Shown here: positions 52,906-64,000 of the stretch, one piece after another
Numbering within the stretch: the stretch's first letter is position 1
Layout: each line of letters starts with the position of its first letter
Assembly: GCA_003213235.1 (NCBI GenBank)
Contig: QCNJ01000004.1
Location: forward strand, 45,462-109,461
DNA from: Prochlorococcus sp. AG-424-P18
GTDB taxonomy: Bacteria > Cyanobacteriota > Cyanobacteriia > PCC-6307 > Cyanobiaceae
Direction: 5' to 3'
DNA length: 64,000 bases
Position numbers and translations under genes: made by a program
Notes under the pieces: model-generated
Told to the model about the DNA's origin: nothing
Databases searched by the model: none
The model's input: only the letters and a program-made list of their open reading frames with translations

Positions 52906-53465
52906 TAATTTTCACGTCCTAGATAACTATCATTACGAGTGTCAACTTTGATCATTTCTCCAACAGAAATAAATAAAGGAACCATAACTTGAGCACCTGT
53001 TTCTAGAATAGCCGGTTTCGTGCCTCCACTAGCAGTATCACCTTTAACTCCAGGGTCAGTCTCTGTAACTTTCAAAGTTATTGATATTGGAAGTTCAACT
53101 TCTAAGACTTTACCATTATGAAAAATTACATTAACCTCCATTCCCTCTTTCAAGTATTTAGCCCCCTTACCTATCTGCTCAGCGGAAAGTCTAGTCTCTT
53201 CAAAACTTGTCATATCCATAAAAACATAATCACCAGACTCCACATAAGTATGTTGCAGGTTAGACTTCTCAAGGATAGCCTGCTGTACTGATTCTCCGGC
53301 TCGGAAAGTTTTTTCAACTACGTTGCCACTTTGAACTGATTTTAATTTTGTTCGCACGAAAGCAGAACCCTTACCAGGCTTGACATGTAGAAATTCTACA
53401 ACACGCCAAACTTGTCCATCTAACTCGATGGTTGTACCTGTGCGAAAATCGTTACTGGAGATCAT
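52905..53465 (-). CDS. efp: Elongation factor P
   Basis: [42 protein letters not shown]; start trimmed from listed 53561. Confidence 0.97.
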   Translation of the reverse strand: MISSNDFRTGTTIELDGQVWRVVEFLHVKPGKGSAFVRTKLKSVQSGNVVEKTFRAGESVQQAILEKSNLQHTYVESGDYVFMDMTSFEETRLSAEQIGKGAKYLKEGMEVNVIFHNGKVLEVELPISITLKVTETDPGVKGDTASGGTKPAILETGAQVMVPLFISVGEMIKVDTRNDSYLGREN

Positions 53466-53508
53466 TCCTGTATTACATCCCCAAGGATCATAAACCTGCA
53501 AGAGTGCT

Positions 53509-54600
53509 ATGCAAAAATTCTTATTAAAACAGAACAAACTTTTCTTAATCTTATCAATCATAATTTTTCAAGTTTTCGTCTTTAAACCAACTCAAGTACT
53601 AGCTGATTTACCTACTGGAAATGCAGTAAAAGACCCTAATGCAATCCTCAGAAACGCACTCCCTATCAAGCAAGTTGAGTTGCAGGAAATTCAGCACAAA
53701 TTAGAAGAAACGAGTGACCTTGTAAGAGGAGGAAGATGGCCTGCCCTTACGAAAACTGTTACAAAATGTCAATCTTTACTAAAAAAATACCAAAGTCGAA
53801 TTATTCAAGACTTGCCAAAAGATAAAAAGAAAATTGCTGAAAAAACATTTTTAGAACTTAAAGTAAATTTTGATAGCCTTCAAGATCATTCTAAATCGAA
53901 AGATAAGTACTCATTTATAGCTACCCGAAAAGAGGCTTTAGATAAAATAGGTGGATTAGAAGAATATTTTCTACCAAATCAATTCCCTTACTATATTCCA
54001 GAAGAGTTTGATAATTTACCAAGATTACTAGGCCGAGCAAAAGTCAATATAAAAACCTCCAAAGGAGATATGAAAGCTATTGTAGATGGATTTAACGCTC
54101 CTCTTACAGCAGGAGCATTTATAGATTTATCTTCAAAAAACTTCTACAAAGATTTACCTATTAATAGAGCAGAAGAGTTTTTTGTGCTGCAAACAGGTGA
54201 TCCAATTGGTGAAGCTATTGGTTACATAGATCCTGAAACAGATAAAGAGCGTCACGTTCCTCTTGAAATTCGAATTCCTGATGAAAATGAGACTTTTTAT
54301 AATCAAACTTTTGAAGATTTAGGTTTTTACACAGAGACACCAACATTGCCTTTTGCAACGCTTGGAACACTAGGATGGTCCCATTCAAATACTGCAGTTG
54401 ATGATGGCTCATCGCAATTTTTCTTCTTTTTATACGAAGCAGAATTAAATCCGGCAGGTCGGAATTTAATTGATGGAAGAAATGCTGCCTTTGGTTATGT
54501 TGTAGACGGCTTTGATGTATTAGAAGAGCTGACTAAAGATGACACAATTATCTCAATTGATGTTGTAGAAGGAATTGAAAACCTCAAATCAAATGCATAA
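53509..54600 (+). CDS. Cyclophilin-type peptidyl-prolyl cis-trans isomerase, thylakoid-lumen-like with N-terminal helical domain
   Basis: Signal sequence, then [62 protein letters not shown]. Confidence 0.88.
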   Translation: MQKFLLKQNKLFLILSIIIFQVFVFKPTQVLADLPTGNAVKDPNAILRNALPIKQVELQEIQHKLEETSDLVRGGRWPALTKTVTKCQSLLKKYQSRIIQDLPKDKKKIAEKTFLELKVNFDSLQDHSKSKDKYSFIATRKEALDKIGGLEEYFLPNQFPYYIPEEFDNLPRLLGRAKVNIKTSKGDMKAIVDGFNAPLTAGAFIDLSSKNFYKDLPINRAEEFFVLQTGDPIGEAIGYIDPETDKERHVPLEIRIPDENETFYNQTFEDLGFYTETPTLPFATLGTLGWSHSNTAVDDGSSQFFFFLYEAELNPAGRNLIDGRNAAFGYVVDGFDVLEELTKDDTIISIDVVEGIENLKSNA

Positions 54601-55579
54601 AGAAATATTAGAAGATATAGGGGAAAAAGAATTAATAAATAGGCTAGGAAAATTTATGCCCAAAAATCAAATTTCAGATGATTGCGCTTTAATCAAAACT
54701 AAGAATGAAAAGCTAGTCGTTAATACTGATTCTTTGGTAGAAAATGTTCATTTCAATGACATTACTATTTGCCCCCAAGATCTTGGACGAAAAGCAGTTG
54801 TTAGCAACATTTCTGACTTACTATCAAGTGGAAGCAAGAAAACGCTTGGAATTACAATAAGTCTAATTCTTCCTGCTAGAACTGAATGGATTTGGGTTGA
54901 AAAATTATATAAAGGAATAAATAAAGCTTTAAAAGAATATGGCGGGATAATTCTTGGAGGAGATTGCTCAAAGGGGAATGAAAAAGTAATTTCAATAACG
55001 GCCTTTGGAATTCAAGGTGAACTTGAATTACGAAGAAATGCATGTAAACCAGGAGATATTATCTTAACTACAGGCATACATGGTCTTAGCAAATTAGGAT
55101 TTATGATAAAAAATAAAATAAAATTAGATAATAATGTTTCTCTTAGTGAAAGATTAATCAGTAAGTCCGTTGAACATTTTTGCCGACCTCATGTTTACCC
55201 AAATTTTTTAAAAAATCTTCTTCAAACTCGTTCTAATAAAAAAATAAGGAGAATAGGATGTACTGATAGTAGCGATGGTCTATTTCAAGCTATACAAGAT
55301 TTAGCTATAGCAAGCAACTGTAAGGCAATTATAAACTATGAAAAAATTCCCAAAGATATGGATTGGCCAGAAGGGGATAAATGGGATAAATATTATTTTT
55401 TTGGAGGTGAAGATTACGAATTAGTTTTCTCATTACCAAAAAAGTGGGCAAATAATTTATCAAAAATCGATAAAAATATTTATGAAATTGGTTATTTTGC
55501 TATTGGTAAGCCTGCAATAGAATTTAATGATAATAATAAAAATAAATTATTAGAAGAGTCACCTTTCAAACACTTTTAA
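54593..55579 (+). CDS. thiL: Thiamine-monophosphate kinase
   Basis: DDCALIKT, NTDSLVENVHF, GGDCSKG, TDSSDGL, GGEDYELVF; ATG at 54593 overlaps the preceding gene. Confidence 0.93.
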   Translation: MHKEILEDIGEKELINRLGKFMPKNQISDDCALIKTKNEKLVVNTDSLVENVHFNDITICPQDLGRKAVVSNISDLLSSGSKKTLGITISLILPARTEWIWVEKLYKGINKALKEYGGIILGGDCSKGNEKVISITAFGIQGELELRRNACKPGDIILTTGIHGLSKLGFMIKNKIKLDNNVSLSERLISKSVEHFCRPHVYPNFLKNLLQTRSNKKIRRIGCTDSSDGLFQAIQDLAIASNCKAIINYEKIPKDMDWPEGDKWDKYYFFGGEDYELVFSLPKKWANNLSKIDKNIYEIGYFAIGKPAIEFNDNNKNKLLEESPFKHF

Positions 55580-56602
55580 TTATTCCCAATTTTTAGCAAC
55601 AATCTCTGCTAAATCTACGACCCTTTGACTATAACCCCACTCGTTGTCATACCAAGCAAGAACCTTAACTAGATTATCTCCAATACACATAGTAAGGTCG
55701 CTATCTACAATTGAAGATTCATTAGTACCTGCATAATCACTTGAAACTAGTGGTTCATCTCCATACTTAATAATGCCTTTCATTGATCCTAAAGATGCTT
55801 CTTTAAGAGCATTATTAACTTCTTCGGTTGTAACAGATTTAGAGGATTCAAAAACAAAATCCACCGCTGAAACATTAGGGGTTGGAACCCTCATTGCGAT
55901 TCCTGTCAACTTACCTTTCATCTCTGGATAGACAAGTGCTACTGCTTTAGCAGCTCCTGTGGAAGTTGGTACGATATTAGTAGCAGCAGCCCTTGCCCTT
56001 CTTAAATCTCTATGACTATTATCTAAAATTCTTTGATCACCTGTATAACTATGAATTGTTGTCATCAAACCTTTATTAATTCCAAAAGTTTGGTCTAAAA
56101 CTTTAACTACTGGTGCTAAGCAGTTTGTAGTACAACTAGCGTTGCTCAAAATGTCATAATCTTTGTGATTGTACGTATCAGCATTCACTCCAACTACATA
56201 AGTACCGACTCCGGCACCTTTACCCGGGGCAGTTAAAATGACTTTTTTTGCTCCTACCTCTAAGTGCTTACTTGCCCCTACATCCGTATTAAAAACTCCA
56301 GTCGATTCAATTACTAAATCTACTCCCCAGTCCTTCCAGGGTAGATTAAGCGGGTTTCTATCTGAAAAACACTTGATTGTTTTGTTATTTATTACGAAAG
56401 TGTCATCAGTATATTGAATATCAACACCATCTAATTGACCAAGCACTGAATCATATTTTAGAAGATGAGCATTAGTCTTAGGATCAGAAGTAACGTTAAT
56501 GCCAACAACTTCAATATTTGTGTAAGCACCTCTACTCAGCCAACAGCGCATAAAGTTTCTACCAATTCTGCCAAAGCCGTTAATTGCAACTCGCAAAGTC
56601 AT
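55580..56602 (-). CDS. gap2: Glyceraldehyde-3-phosphate dehydrogenase (photosynthetic type)
   Basis: [44 protein letters not shown]. Confidence 0.95.
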   Translation of the reverse strand: MTLRVAINGFGRIGRNFMRCWLSRGAYTNIEVVGINVTSDPKTNAHLLKYDSVLGQLDGVDIQYTDDTFVINNKTIKCFSDRNPLNLPWKDWGVDLVIESTGVFNTDVGASKHLEVGAKKVILTAPGKGAGVGTYVVGVNADTYNHKDYDILSNASCTTNCLAPVVKVLDQTFGINKGLMTTIHSYTGDQRILDNSHRDLRRARAAATNIVPTSTGAAKAVALVYPEMKGKLTGIAMRVPTPNVSAVDFVFESSKSVTTEEVNNALKEASLGSMKGIIKYGDEPLVSSDYAGTNESSIVDSDLTMCIGDNLVKVLAWYDNEWGYSQRVVDLAEIVAKNWE

Positions 56603-56795
56603 AACTAAAAATTTCTAAATGATTAACCTAAGTTGCTGATCATACTGAATTTTGTGCAATAAAGTAAGTTTTTTTTGATTTATTAAGCAAAAAAGTCTAG
56701 TTTTGTATTAATTCCAGAAAAAAAAACATTTTTTTTTAAGAAAAAATACCAAAATTTTGCTAAGAAGTTATTTTGATTTAAGTAAAAGATAAAAA

Positions 56796-58202
56796 TTGGA
56801 TAAAGCATTAATGTTGAAAAGTCATTTTCATTTTATTGGAGTTGGAGGTATTGGAATGTCAGCTATTGCAATAGGTTTGCTAAAAAAAGGTTATTCAGTC
56901 TCAGGTTCTGATTTAGTTAAAAACAATGAAACTATGAAATTAGAGCAATTAGGCGCAGTAATATTTTCTTCTCAAGTTCGACAAAATATTGAATTTGTAA
57001 CTTCGAAATTTAACAACAAATTGATTACTTTTGTTGTAAGCTCCGCAATCAAGCCAGAAAATGAAGAATTTTCATACTGCAAGAAAAAAAATTTAACGAT
57101 AAAACATCGTTCAGAAATACTTGCAATGCTTATGCAAACTTACACTGCTTTGGCGGTAGCTGGCAGCCATGGAAAGACATCAACAAGTACATTTCTTTCC
57201 ACACTTCTTGAATTATGTACTCAAAATTCTTCTTCAATAACTGGAGGAATAATTCCTTTTTACAACTCTAATTGTCATTTAGAAAATACAAAATTCTTAG
57301 TGGCTGAAGTTGATGAATCTGATGGGACGATTAATAAATATAAACCAGATATTGGAATAATTAATAACATTGATTTTGATCATTGCGATTATTTTTCTAA
57401 TATTGGTGAACTAATATCTTCTTTTAGAAGTTTCGCTGCAAACTCTAAAAAGTTATTATTTAATTTTGATTGTGAAGTCTCAAGAAAAAATTTTTATTCT
57501 AATTTTAAGTGGTCAAACTCTACTGCTAAAAACGTATCATATGCATTAATCCCGAATGAAATTAATTCAAAGTATACAATTGGAAAATATTATGAAAATG
57601 GGAATTTTATATGTAATTTAAATATTCCAATTCCAGGACAACACAATCTATCTAATATCACCGCAGCAATAGCAGCTTCCAGAATGATAGGAGTAGAATT
57701 TATAGAAATTAAGAAAAATTTAAAATATTTGAAACTGCCAAAAAAAAGATTTGAATTTAGAGGCCAAATAGATGAAAGAAGTTTATATGATGATTATGCA
57801 CATCACCCAAATGAAATAAAAGAGACGATTAAATTAGGCAGATTATTTGTTAAGCAAAACAATAATAATGAATTTCAAAAGAATAGATTAATTGCTTTAT
57901 TTCAACCGCATAGATATTCTCGAGTAAAGCAATTTAATAAAGAATTCGCTGAAGAACTTTCAAAAGCAGATGTTATTTATGTTACAGGTATTTATGGCGC
58001 AGGAGAAAGAAACGAAGATAAAATTACTTCGAAAATTATTACTGATCTTATTTATAAAAAAAATAAAAATGTTAGTTATATAAATAATTATTATGAAGTT
58101 AAAAAGAATTTTTACGAATTAACTAAAAAAGGGGATTTAATTTTGAATATGGGAGCTGGTGATTGTCATAATTTCTGGTCAATTTTAAATGAAAATAATT
58201 AA
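56796..58202 (+). CDS. murC: UDP-N-acetylmuramate--L-alanine ligase (possible ATG start at 56811)
   Basis: FIGVGGIGMSAIAIGLLKKGYSVSGSD, VAGSHGKTSTSTF. Confidence 0.95.
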   Translation: MDKALMLKSHFHFIGVGGIGMSAIAIGLLKKGYSVSGSDLVKNNETMKLEQLGAVIFSSQVRQNIEFVTSKFNNKLITFVVSSAIKPENEEFSYCKKKNLTIKHRSEILAMLMQTYTALAVAGSHGKTSTSTFLSTLLELCTQNSSSITGGIIPFYNSNCHLENTKFLVAEVDESDGTINKYKPDIGIINNIDFDHCDYFSNIGELISSFRSFAANSKKLLFNFDCEVSRKNFYSNFKWSNSTAKNVSYALIPNEINSKYTIGKYYENGNFICNLNIPIPGQHNLSNITAAIAASRMIGVEFIEIKKNLKYLKLPKKRFEFRGQIDERSLYDDYAHHPNEIKETIKLGRLFVKQNNNNEFQKNRLIALFQPHRYSRVKQFNKEFAEELSKADVIYVTGIYGAGERNEDKITSKIITDLIYKKNKNVSYINNYYEVKKNFYELTKKGDLILNMGAGDCHNFWSILNENN

Positions 58203-58218
58203 AATAAATAACTAATTT

Positions 58219-59112
58219 ATGAATAAAAGAATTTTTTCTGAGAACTGTAATTTAAGTACTTATACAACTATAAAAGTGGGAGGTGTGGCTGAATATTTTG
58301 CTGAGCCAAGAAGCGTTGAAGAACTTTCATATCTAATAAAATGGGCTAATTTAAATAACCAAAGATGTCAAATAATTGGCGCAGGTTCAAATCTTTTGAT
58401 AAATAATATTTTCATAAAAGGCTTAGTTATTTGTACAAAAAAATTGAAATCACTAAAGATAGAACCATATTCGGGAATTATTGAAGCGGAAGCAGGTGTA
58501 ATGCTCCCAACATTATCCAATTCTCTTGCTAAAAATGGATTACAAGGAGGGGAATGGGCTGTCGGAATTCCAGGAACATTAGGAGGAGCAATTTATATGA
58601 ATGCGGGCACAGGTAATTTATCGCTAGCAAAAAATCTTATTTCCGTAAAAGTTATTAATAATAAAACTTTTGAAAAACTTGAAATTGAAAAAAAAGATAT
58701 CAATTTTGAGTATAGATCTAGCTCTTTTCAAAGAAATGATTTAACAATTATTAGTGCAAGATTATATTTTGAACCTAATGGAAATATAGACAAATTAATT
58801 CAAACAACCAAAAATAACCTTAAATTAAAAACAGTAACACAACCATATCATCAACCAAGTTTTGGTAGTGTTTTTAAAAATCCTGAAAATAATTATGCAG
58901 CAAAATTAATTGATGATATGGGTTTGAAGGGATTTAAAATTGGCGGTGCTGAAATTTCTACAATGCATTCAAATTTTATAATTAACACTTCTTCAGCAAG
59001 TTCAAAAGATATTTATGAATTAATAACAGTAATTCAACAAAAAGTGCTACAAAACAAAGGGATTTATTTGCAACCGGAAGTAAGAATGATTGGTTTTGAC
59101 TATCCTAACTAA
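58219..59112 (+). CDS. murB: UDP-N-acetylmuramate dehydrogenase
   Basis: [33 protein letters not shown]. Confidence 0.95.
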   Translation: MNKRIFSENCNLSTYTTIKVGGVAEYFAEPRSVEELSYLIKWANLNNQRCQIIGAGSNLLINNIFIKGLVICTKKLKSLKIEPYSGIIEAEAGVMLPTLSNSLAKNGLQGGEWAVGIPGTLGGAIYMNAGTGNLSLAKNLISVKVINNKTFEKLEIEKKDINFEYRSSSFQRNDLTIISARLYFEPNGNIDKLIQTTKNNLKLKTVTQPYHQPSFGSVFKNPENNYAAKLIDDMGLKGFKIGGAEISTMHSNFIINTSSASSKDIYELITVIQQKVLQNKGIYLQPEVRMIGFDYPN

Positions 59113-59129
59113 AGAAACGTTTTTACAAA

Positions 59130-59480
59130 ATGGCGGGTTTTGGACTTCCTAACTTTGGACAACTTACAGAAGCTTTTAAAAAAGCTAAACAAATTCAGCA
59201 AGATGCTCAAAAATTACAAGATGAACTTGAAAATATGGAGATTGAAGGCAAAAGTGATGATGAGATGATAAAAGTTTGGATTAGTGGAAACCAAGTTCCT
59301 TTAAAGGTAGAAGTACAAGAAAATATCTTAAATTCAAATAAAGAACAAATAGAGCAAAACATTCTACAAGCTATTCAAAAAGCTCATGAATTATCAACTA
59401 CAACTATGAAAGAAAGAATGAATGATTTGACTGGTGGGTTAAATCTCAATCTTCCTGGTTTTGATAATAGTGACTCTTAG
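59130..59480 (+). CDS. YbaB/EbfC family nucleoid-associated protein
   Basis: [32 protein letters not shown]. Confidence 0.92.
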   Translation: MAGFGLPNFGQLTEAFKKAKQIQQDAQKLQDELENMEIEGKSDDEMIKVWISGNQVPLKVEVQENILNSNKEQIEQNILQAIQKAHELSTTTMKERMNDLTGGLNLNLPGFDNSDS

Positions 59481-60363
59481 AAGACTCAATCATTTCTTTA
59501 TAAAAAGAATATCTTTCGAAGGATTTATTTAAATTACATCCCTCATCGTTTAAATGTAAGCAGTTACGAAATTTACACTTAATTCCTTCTTCGATGACCT
59601 GCTTATATATTTCTGAATAAAGATTTGGTAACAACTTAATATCAACCTCTAGAGGTTGCATATTAAAACCAGGAGTATCCACAATGTAACTTTGATTCGA
59701 CATAGAAAATAACTCAACATTTCGAGTAGTATTTTTTCCTCTCTTAATTTTATTGGAAACTGGAGAAGTACTATTTTGAAGACCTGGAATAATCATATTT
59801 AGCAAAGTAGTTTTGCCAACTCCGGATGGACCCATAAAAATTGAACATTCTTTTTGCTTTACCTCAGCTAATAAATTTTTAAAGCAATCAGATTTCTGTA
59901 AATTTAAAGTTATTACTTGGTAACCCCATTTCTCAAATTTATCAAGTAGATATGATCTTCTTTTATCAGAAATCAAATCACACTTTGTCAAAACTAATGA
60001 GACTTCAACTCCCATTGATTCTGCTGATATCAAAAACCTATTTACTTGAGATAAATTTAACTCTGGTTCTTCAACGGAAAAAGTAACGTATATGTTAGAA
60101 ATATTTGCAACTGAAGGTCTAACTAAAAGATTTTTTCTTTTTTTTAGACTTGTTATTATTGCGCGTTTACTTTTAAAATCAATTTTTTCAATCGTTACTT
60201 CGTCTCCGACATAAATTAATTGATCCTTGAAATTTATAGACTTTTTAACCTTACATAAAAATTTCTGGCTATTTCCAGAGTTTTCTTGATTTTTTAAATC
60301 AACTAAAAAAAAATCATTAAATTTTTTCGTAACTAAACCTAAATATTTACTATTAGTTTTCAT
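59446..60363 (-). CDS. rsgA: Ribosome small subunit-dependent GTPase A
   Basis: [14 protein letters not shown], circularly permuted GTPase order, [15 protein letters not shown] zinc motif. Confidence 0.95.
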   Translation of the reverse strand: MKTNSKYLGLVTKKFNDFFLVDLKNQENSGNSQKFLCKVKKSINFKDQLIYVGDEVTIEKIDFKSKRAIITSLKKRKNLLVRPSVANISNIYVTFSVEEPELNLSQVNRFLISAESMGVEVSLVLTKCDLISDKRRSYLLDKFEKWGYQVITLNLQKSDCFKNLLAEVKQKECSIFMGPSGVGKTTLLNMIIPGLQNSTSPVSNKIKRGKNTTRNVELFSMSNQSYIVDTPGFNMQPLEVDIKLLPNLYSEIYKQVIEEGIKCKFRNCLHLNDEGCNLNKSFERYSFYKEMIESSKSHYYQNQED

Positions 60364-60583
60364 TCAATATTTTTATTTTTATAAATTTTTCATTTTCTTT
60401 GATTTGTTTAAACAAACATCCCATCTCTTTTAAATTGTTTATTACCATTTCTTCTGGTTCACCTTTATCTAGTTCAACAATAAGTTGTTCATTTTTAGAC
60501 AACTTCTCCAAAGCCAATTTAATTTTGACAACATTTAAAGGACATGGAACAGATTTAAGATCCAAATGCTTTAAGGAAGTCAT
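60353..60583 (-). CDS. TusA/SirA-like sulfurtransferase family protein
   Basis: LDLKSVPCPLNVVKIKLALEKL. Confidence 0.85.
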   Translation of the reverse strand: MTSLKHLDLKSVPCPLNVVKIKLALEKLSKNEQLIVELDKGEPEEMVINNLKEMGCLFKQIKENEKFIKIKILNEN

Positions 60584-61707
60584 TAAGATTCTTTACCAAA
60601 TAATTTACTAAACAGTCCACTACTGGAATTAATATTTTTATCTGAATATTGAGAAGCTAAACCCTCTAAAAGCTCACGTTCTGCGTCGGTTATACGAGTT
60701 GGTAATTTTACTTTTACTAAGACTTCATGATTTCCTCTAGCAACCGGATTTCCAAGTCTAGGTACCCCTTTATTCTCAAGTGAAAGAGTTGTATTTGGCT
60801 GAATACCACTTGGAATTTTCAAATCAACATCTCCATCAACTGTAGTGATTTTTACAGTGTCTCCTAAAATAGCCTGTAGATAACTTACTGCTATTTCTGA
60901 GTAAATAGTTACACCATCTCTTTTAAGTTTTGGATCATTCTTAACCTTTATAAAAACATAAAGATCTCCAGGTGGACCCCCTTTCAAACCAACATTTCCC
61001 TCGCCAGAAACTCTTAATTTAGTGCCAGTATCAACTCCTGCAGGAATATTAATTCTTAATTTTTTTCTGACTTGCTTTACGCCATTACCGCCACAAGTTA
61101 CACAAGGATCTGCAATTATCTGACCAGCCCCATTACATGATGGACATTCAGCTACTTGTGTGAAATTACCAAAAGGTGTTCTTGTAGCTCTTCTAACTTG
61201 TCCACTTCCACCACATGTTGAACAGGTTTTGGGGCCGGTTCCTGGTTTTGCACCTGTTCCCCTACAGACTTCACATGTCTCCAAATGAGGAATTTTAATT
61301 TCTCTTTGTTGGCCAAAAATTGCATCTTTAAAGTCAACATTAAGGTCATACCTTAGATCATCTCCTTGCTGAGGACCTCTTCTTTGTGTTCTTCCTGCTT
61401 GTGGATTTTGCCCCCCAAAGCCATTAAAAAAAGTTTCAAATAAATCTGCAAAGCCACCCATATCTCCCATATCAGGCATTCCAGCTGCACCTCCAAGGCC
61501 AGCTTCTCCAAATTGGTCATATCTTGCTCTAGTTTCAGGATCAGCTAATGCTTCGTAAGCCTTACCAATTTCTTTAAATTTATCTTCCGCACCAGGTTCT
61601 TTATTAACATCAGGATGGTATTGTCTTGCTAATTTTCTATAAGCCCTTTTTAAGGTATCCGCATCAGCATCTCTTGAAACTCCAAGTATTTGGTAAAAAT
61701 CAGCCAT
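60583..61707 (-). CDS. dnaJ: Chaperone DnaJ
   Basis: J domain HPDVN, four CxxCxGxG-type zinc repeats. Confidence 0.98.
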   Translation of the reverse strand: MADFYQILGVSRDADADTLKRAYRKLARQYHPDVNKEPGAEDKFKEIGKAYEALADPETRARYDQFGEAGLGGAAGMPDMGDMGGFADLFETFFNGFGGQNPQAGRTQRRGPQQGDDLRYDLNVDFKDAIFGQQREIKIPHLETCEVCRGTGAKPGTGPKTCSTCGGSGQVRRATRTPFGNFTQVAECPSCNGAGQIIADPCVTCGGNGVKQVRKKLRINIPAGVDTGTKLRVSGEGNVGLKGGPPGDLYVFIKVKNDPKLKRDGVTIYSEIAVSYLQAILGDTVKITTVDGDVDLKIPSGIQPNTTLSLENKGVPRLGNPVARGNHEVLVKVKLPTRITDAERELLEGLASQYSDKNINSSSGLFSKLFGKES

Positions 61708-61736
61708 TAGATAATGCTCAAATAAGAATTTGGAAT

Positions 61737-62456
61737 TTATACATCTTCAGAAGTATTTACCTCTGAATTAACATCCTCTTCAACTGTATCCTTTTCTACT
61801 TCCTGTTGTGAATTTTGTTTACCAGGTCCCATAGAAACCTTAACCAATGCATGTCTCAAAACCTTACCCTCTAGATGATATCCTCGCTGCAATTCTTCAA
61901 TAATAAAATCCTCTTCTAACTTTTCACTGGGTTCTCTTAATACAGCTTCATGCAAGCTTGGATCAAATTGCTGACCAACAACTCTCATGGGTGACACTCC
62001 TTGTTGTTTTAAAACTTCTACTAGTTGTTTATACAATCCTTGATAACTTCTATGAAGAGCTTGAGCTTCCTCATTTTCTGGTTTAAGTTGTTGTCTTGCT
62101 CTCTCAAAATTGTCAACAATAGGAAGTATTGCAGTTAAAGTCTTGGAAACAAGTTGGATTTTTAAATCGTCCTGATCCCTGGACTGCCTTTTTCTGAAAT
62201 TATCAAAATCTGCTGAAATCCTTACATATTGATTTTTTAATGTTTCATGCTCTTTTTCTAATTGTTCTAATCTCGCATCATTATTTGAAATAGTATTTTT
62301 TAATTCTTCAGTATTTATTTCTTCTTTTTCATGAGAAGATAATTCATCATTTTCGGTTGTTGAATTTTGGGTAGATGATGTATCTTCAGGAGCACTATCC
62401 AAGTTAGGATCATCATTCTCTTTATTATCAATATTGTCTGATTGATTTTCAATCAT
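61737..62456 (-). CDS. grpE: Nucleotide exchange factor GrpE
   Basis: [31 protein letters not shown]. Confidence 0.97.
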   Translation of the reverse strand: MIENQSDNIDNKENDDPNLDSAPEDTSSTQNSTTENDELSSHEKEEINTEELKNTISNNDARLEQLEKEHETLKNQYVRISADFDNFRKRQSRDQDDLKIQLVSKTLTAILPIVDNFERARQQLKPENEEAQALHRSYQGLYKQLVEVLKQQGVSPMRVVGQQFDPSLHEAVLREPSEKLEEDFIIEELQRGYHLEGKVLRHALVKVSMGPGKQNSQQEVEKDTVEEDVNSEVNTSEDV

Positions 62457-62530
62457 TTTTCTAAAATTTAATAAGACTATTGTCCAATAAAGTGATCAAC
62501 AAAACAAGTTGCGGAAGGCCGCACAAATGT

Positions 62531-63025
62531 TTAGTCAGGAACAAACCTTAAGGCTAACCCATTGTTACAGTATCTTTTGCCAGTAGGAAGTGGCCCATCA
62601 TTGAAGACATGTCCCTGATGACCTCCACATCTAGAACAATGATATTCGGTTCTAGGAACAATTAACTTAAAATCAACTTTTGTTTCTACTGATCCTTGAA
62701 TTGAATCCCAAAAACTTGGCCATCCTGTACCACTATCAAATTTTTTATCTGAGGAAAAAAGCGGCAAATCGCATCCTGCACAATGAAAAATCCCTTTCCT
62801 CTTCTCATTATTTAATTGGCTGCTAAAAGCTCTTTCAGTTCCTTCCTCCCTCAAAATATAATATGATTCTGGACTAAGCCTAGCCTTCCATTCATCTTTT
62901 GATAAATTCCACTCTTCTTTAGAAGGTAGTGAAGATGCTAATACTTGCATGGAGTTAAAGATTATTTTTAAGATTGACATAGTAGGAATTAGAATAAAAG
63001 TTCTTCTTGATAGAAATTGATTCAT
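62531..63025 (-). CDS. msrB: Peptide-methionine (R)-S-oxide reductase
   Basis: CAGCDLPLFSSDKKFDSGTGWPSFW, YHCSRCGGHQGHVFNDG, NGLALRFVPD. Confidence 0.97.
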   Translation of the reverse strand: MNQFLSRRTFILIPTMSILKIIFNSMQVLASSLPSKEEWNLSKDEWKARLSPESYYILREEGTERAFSSQLNNEKRKGIFHCAGCDLPLFSSDKKFDSGTGWPSFWDSIQGSVETKVDFKLIVPRTEYHCSRCGGHQGHVFNDGPLPTGKRYCNNGLALRFVPD

Positions 63026-63047
63026 ATATTTAAATCACACAAAAGTA

Positions 63048-64000
63048 ATGGATTTCATTAAGCCTAATTCTATTAAAAATATTCATAAATTAAGTATTGC
63101 GCCAATGATGGATTGTACTGACAAGCATTTCAGGATGATAATGAGAAAAATAAGTTCTAAAGCTCTATTGTATACGGAAATGATTGTGGCCCAGAGTTTA
63201 GTTTTTACGAATAAAAAAGAAAATTTTCTAAATTTTAATGATGAAGAACACCCGATATCGATTCAGTTTGGAGGAGACAATCCTCAAATCCTTAAAGAGG
63301 CAGCCCAAATGGCACAGGACTGGGGTTATGACGAAATAAACTTTAATGTTGGTTGTCCTAGTCCAAGGGTCTGTTCTGGAAATTTTGGCGCTTCACTTAT
63401 GAAAGAACCTGAAAAAGCAGCAAAATGTATAGAATCCTTAAAAAATAATTGCAACTTACCGGTTACGATCAAACACAGAATCGGTGTAGATAATGATGAT
63501 AGTTTCGTTAATTTGAATAATTTCGTAAGAATTATCGCAAATGCTGGTGCAGACAGATTTACAGTTCACGCAAGGAAAGCCATATTAAAAGGTCTAAATC
63601 CAAAACAAAATAGGACCATACCACCACTAAATTATGATGTAGTAAAAAAATTGAAAAAATTAAATCCAGAATTATTAATAGAAATCAATGGAGGTTTAAC
63701 AAATATCAATGAATCACTAAAAGCCTTGAGTGATTTTGATGGGGTCATGATTGGACGGTCAATTTATAAACATCCCTTGAGATGGTCTGAAATTGATCAA
63801 AAGATTTATGGAATTAATAAAAAACCCAAATCTGCCTCAGAAATTATATTCTCCTTAATTCCATATATAGAAGCGCATTTAAGTAATGGAGGAAAATCTT
63901 GGGATATTTGCAAACATCTTATAAATTTAGTTGAAGGCATACCAAAAGCTAAAATTTGGAGAAATCAAATTTCAAATAAATCTATAAAAAATGAATTAAA
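63048..64000 (+). CDS. dusA: tRNA-dihydrouridine synthase, DusA-like (3' truncated by window edge; not in ORF track)
   Basis: Translated from ATG 63048: MDFIKPNSIKNIHKLSIAPMMDCTDKHFRMIMRKIS...NFNVGCPSPRVCSGNFGASLM...VTIKHRIGVDN. Confidence 0.92.
   Translation, partial: MDFIKPNSIKNIHKLSIAPMMDCTDKHFRMIMRKISSKALLYTEMIVAQSLVFTNKKENFLNFNDEEHPISIQFGGDNPQILKEAAQMAQDWGYDEINFNVGCPSPRVCSGNFGASLMKEPEKAAKCIESLKNNCNLPVTIKHRIGVDNDDSFVNLNNFVRIIANAGADRFTVHARKAILKGLNPKQNRTIPPLNYDVVKKLKKLNPELLIEINGGLTNINESLKALSDFDGVMIGRSIYKHPLRWSEIDQKIYGINKKPKSASEIIFSLIPYIEAHLSNGGKSWDICKHLINLVEGIPKAKIWRNQISNKSIKNEL

Noticed and set aside
53466-53561. N-terminal extension of EF-P ORF
   Set aside because: Conserved EF-P begins [10 protein letters not shown]; the extension also overlaps the divergent cyclophilin gene start.

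Overview
This 64 kb window has low GC and is gene-dense. It is almost certainly chromosome from a high-light Prochlorococcus-type marine picocyanobacterium. Indicators are the sufBCDS operon, psbX, Ycf66, an Hli-like protein, the flavodiiron Flv3/Flv1 pair, an efp-accB cluster, CbiD, and a permuted two-piece tmRNA whose tag reads ANKIVSFSRQTAPVAA. Most of it is core housekeeping content: suf, def, accC, smc, argJ, coaE, gatB, ndk, speA, alaS, mrdA, guaA, pdxA, accB, efp, thiL, gap2, murC/murB, rsgA, dnaJ, grpE, msrB and dus. No CRISPR array, rRNA or recognisable transposase was seen. The two places that look accessory are: (1) about 1.7 kb between the flv3-type and flv1-type genes (about 36.47-38.2 kb), with a putative modification-dependent HNH endonuclease, a strongly structured untranslated segment, an unlisted 48-aa ORF, and related TAGTTGAAAA direct repeats at its edges; (2) the guaA 3' end (about 44.13-44.36 kb), where an imperfect ~80 bp direct duplication carries a second guaA C-terminal coding tail with mostly synonymous changes, which looks like the scar of site-specific integration. 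Other items worth a second look are a tRNA-Leu with an apparent AAG anticodon, a stand-alone LigD phosphoesterase-like protein, an orphan ParA overlapped by a small membrane protein ORF, an ElaB/YqjD-YqjE-like pair, and several unlisted small ORFs. All calls come from reading the sequence and translations; no database search was run.
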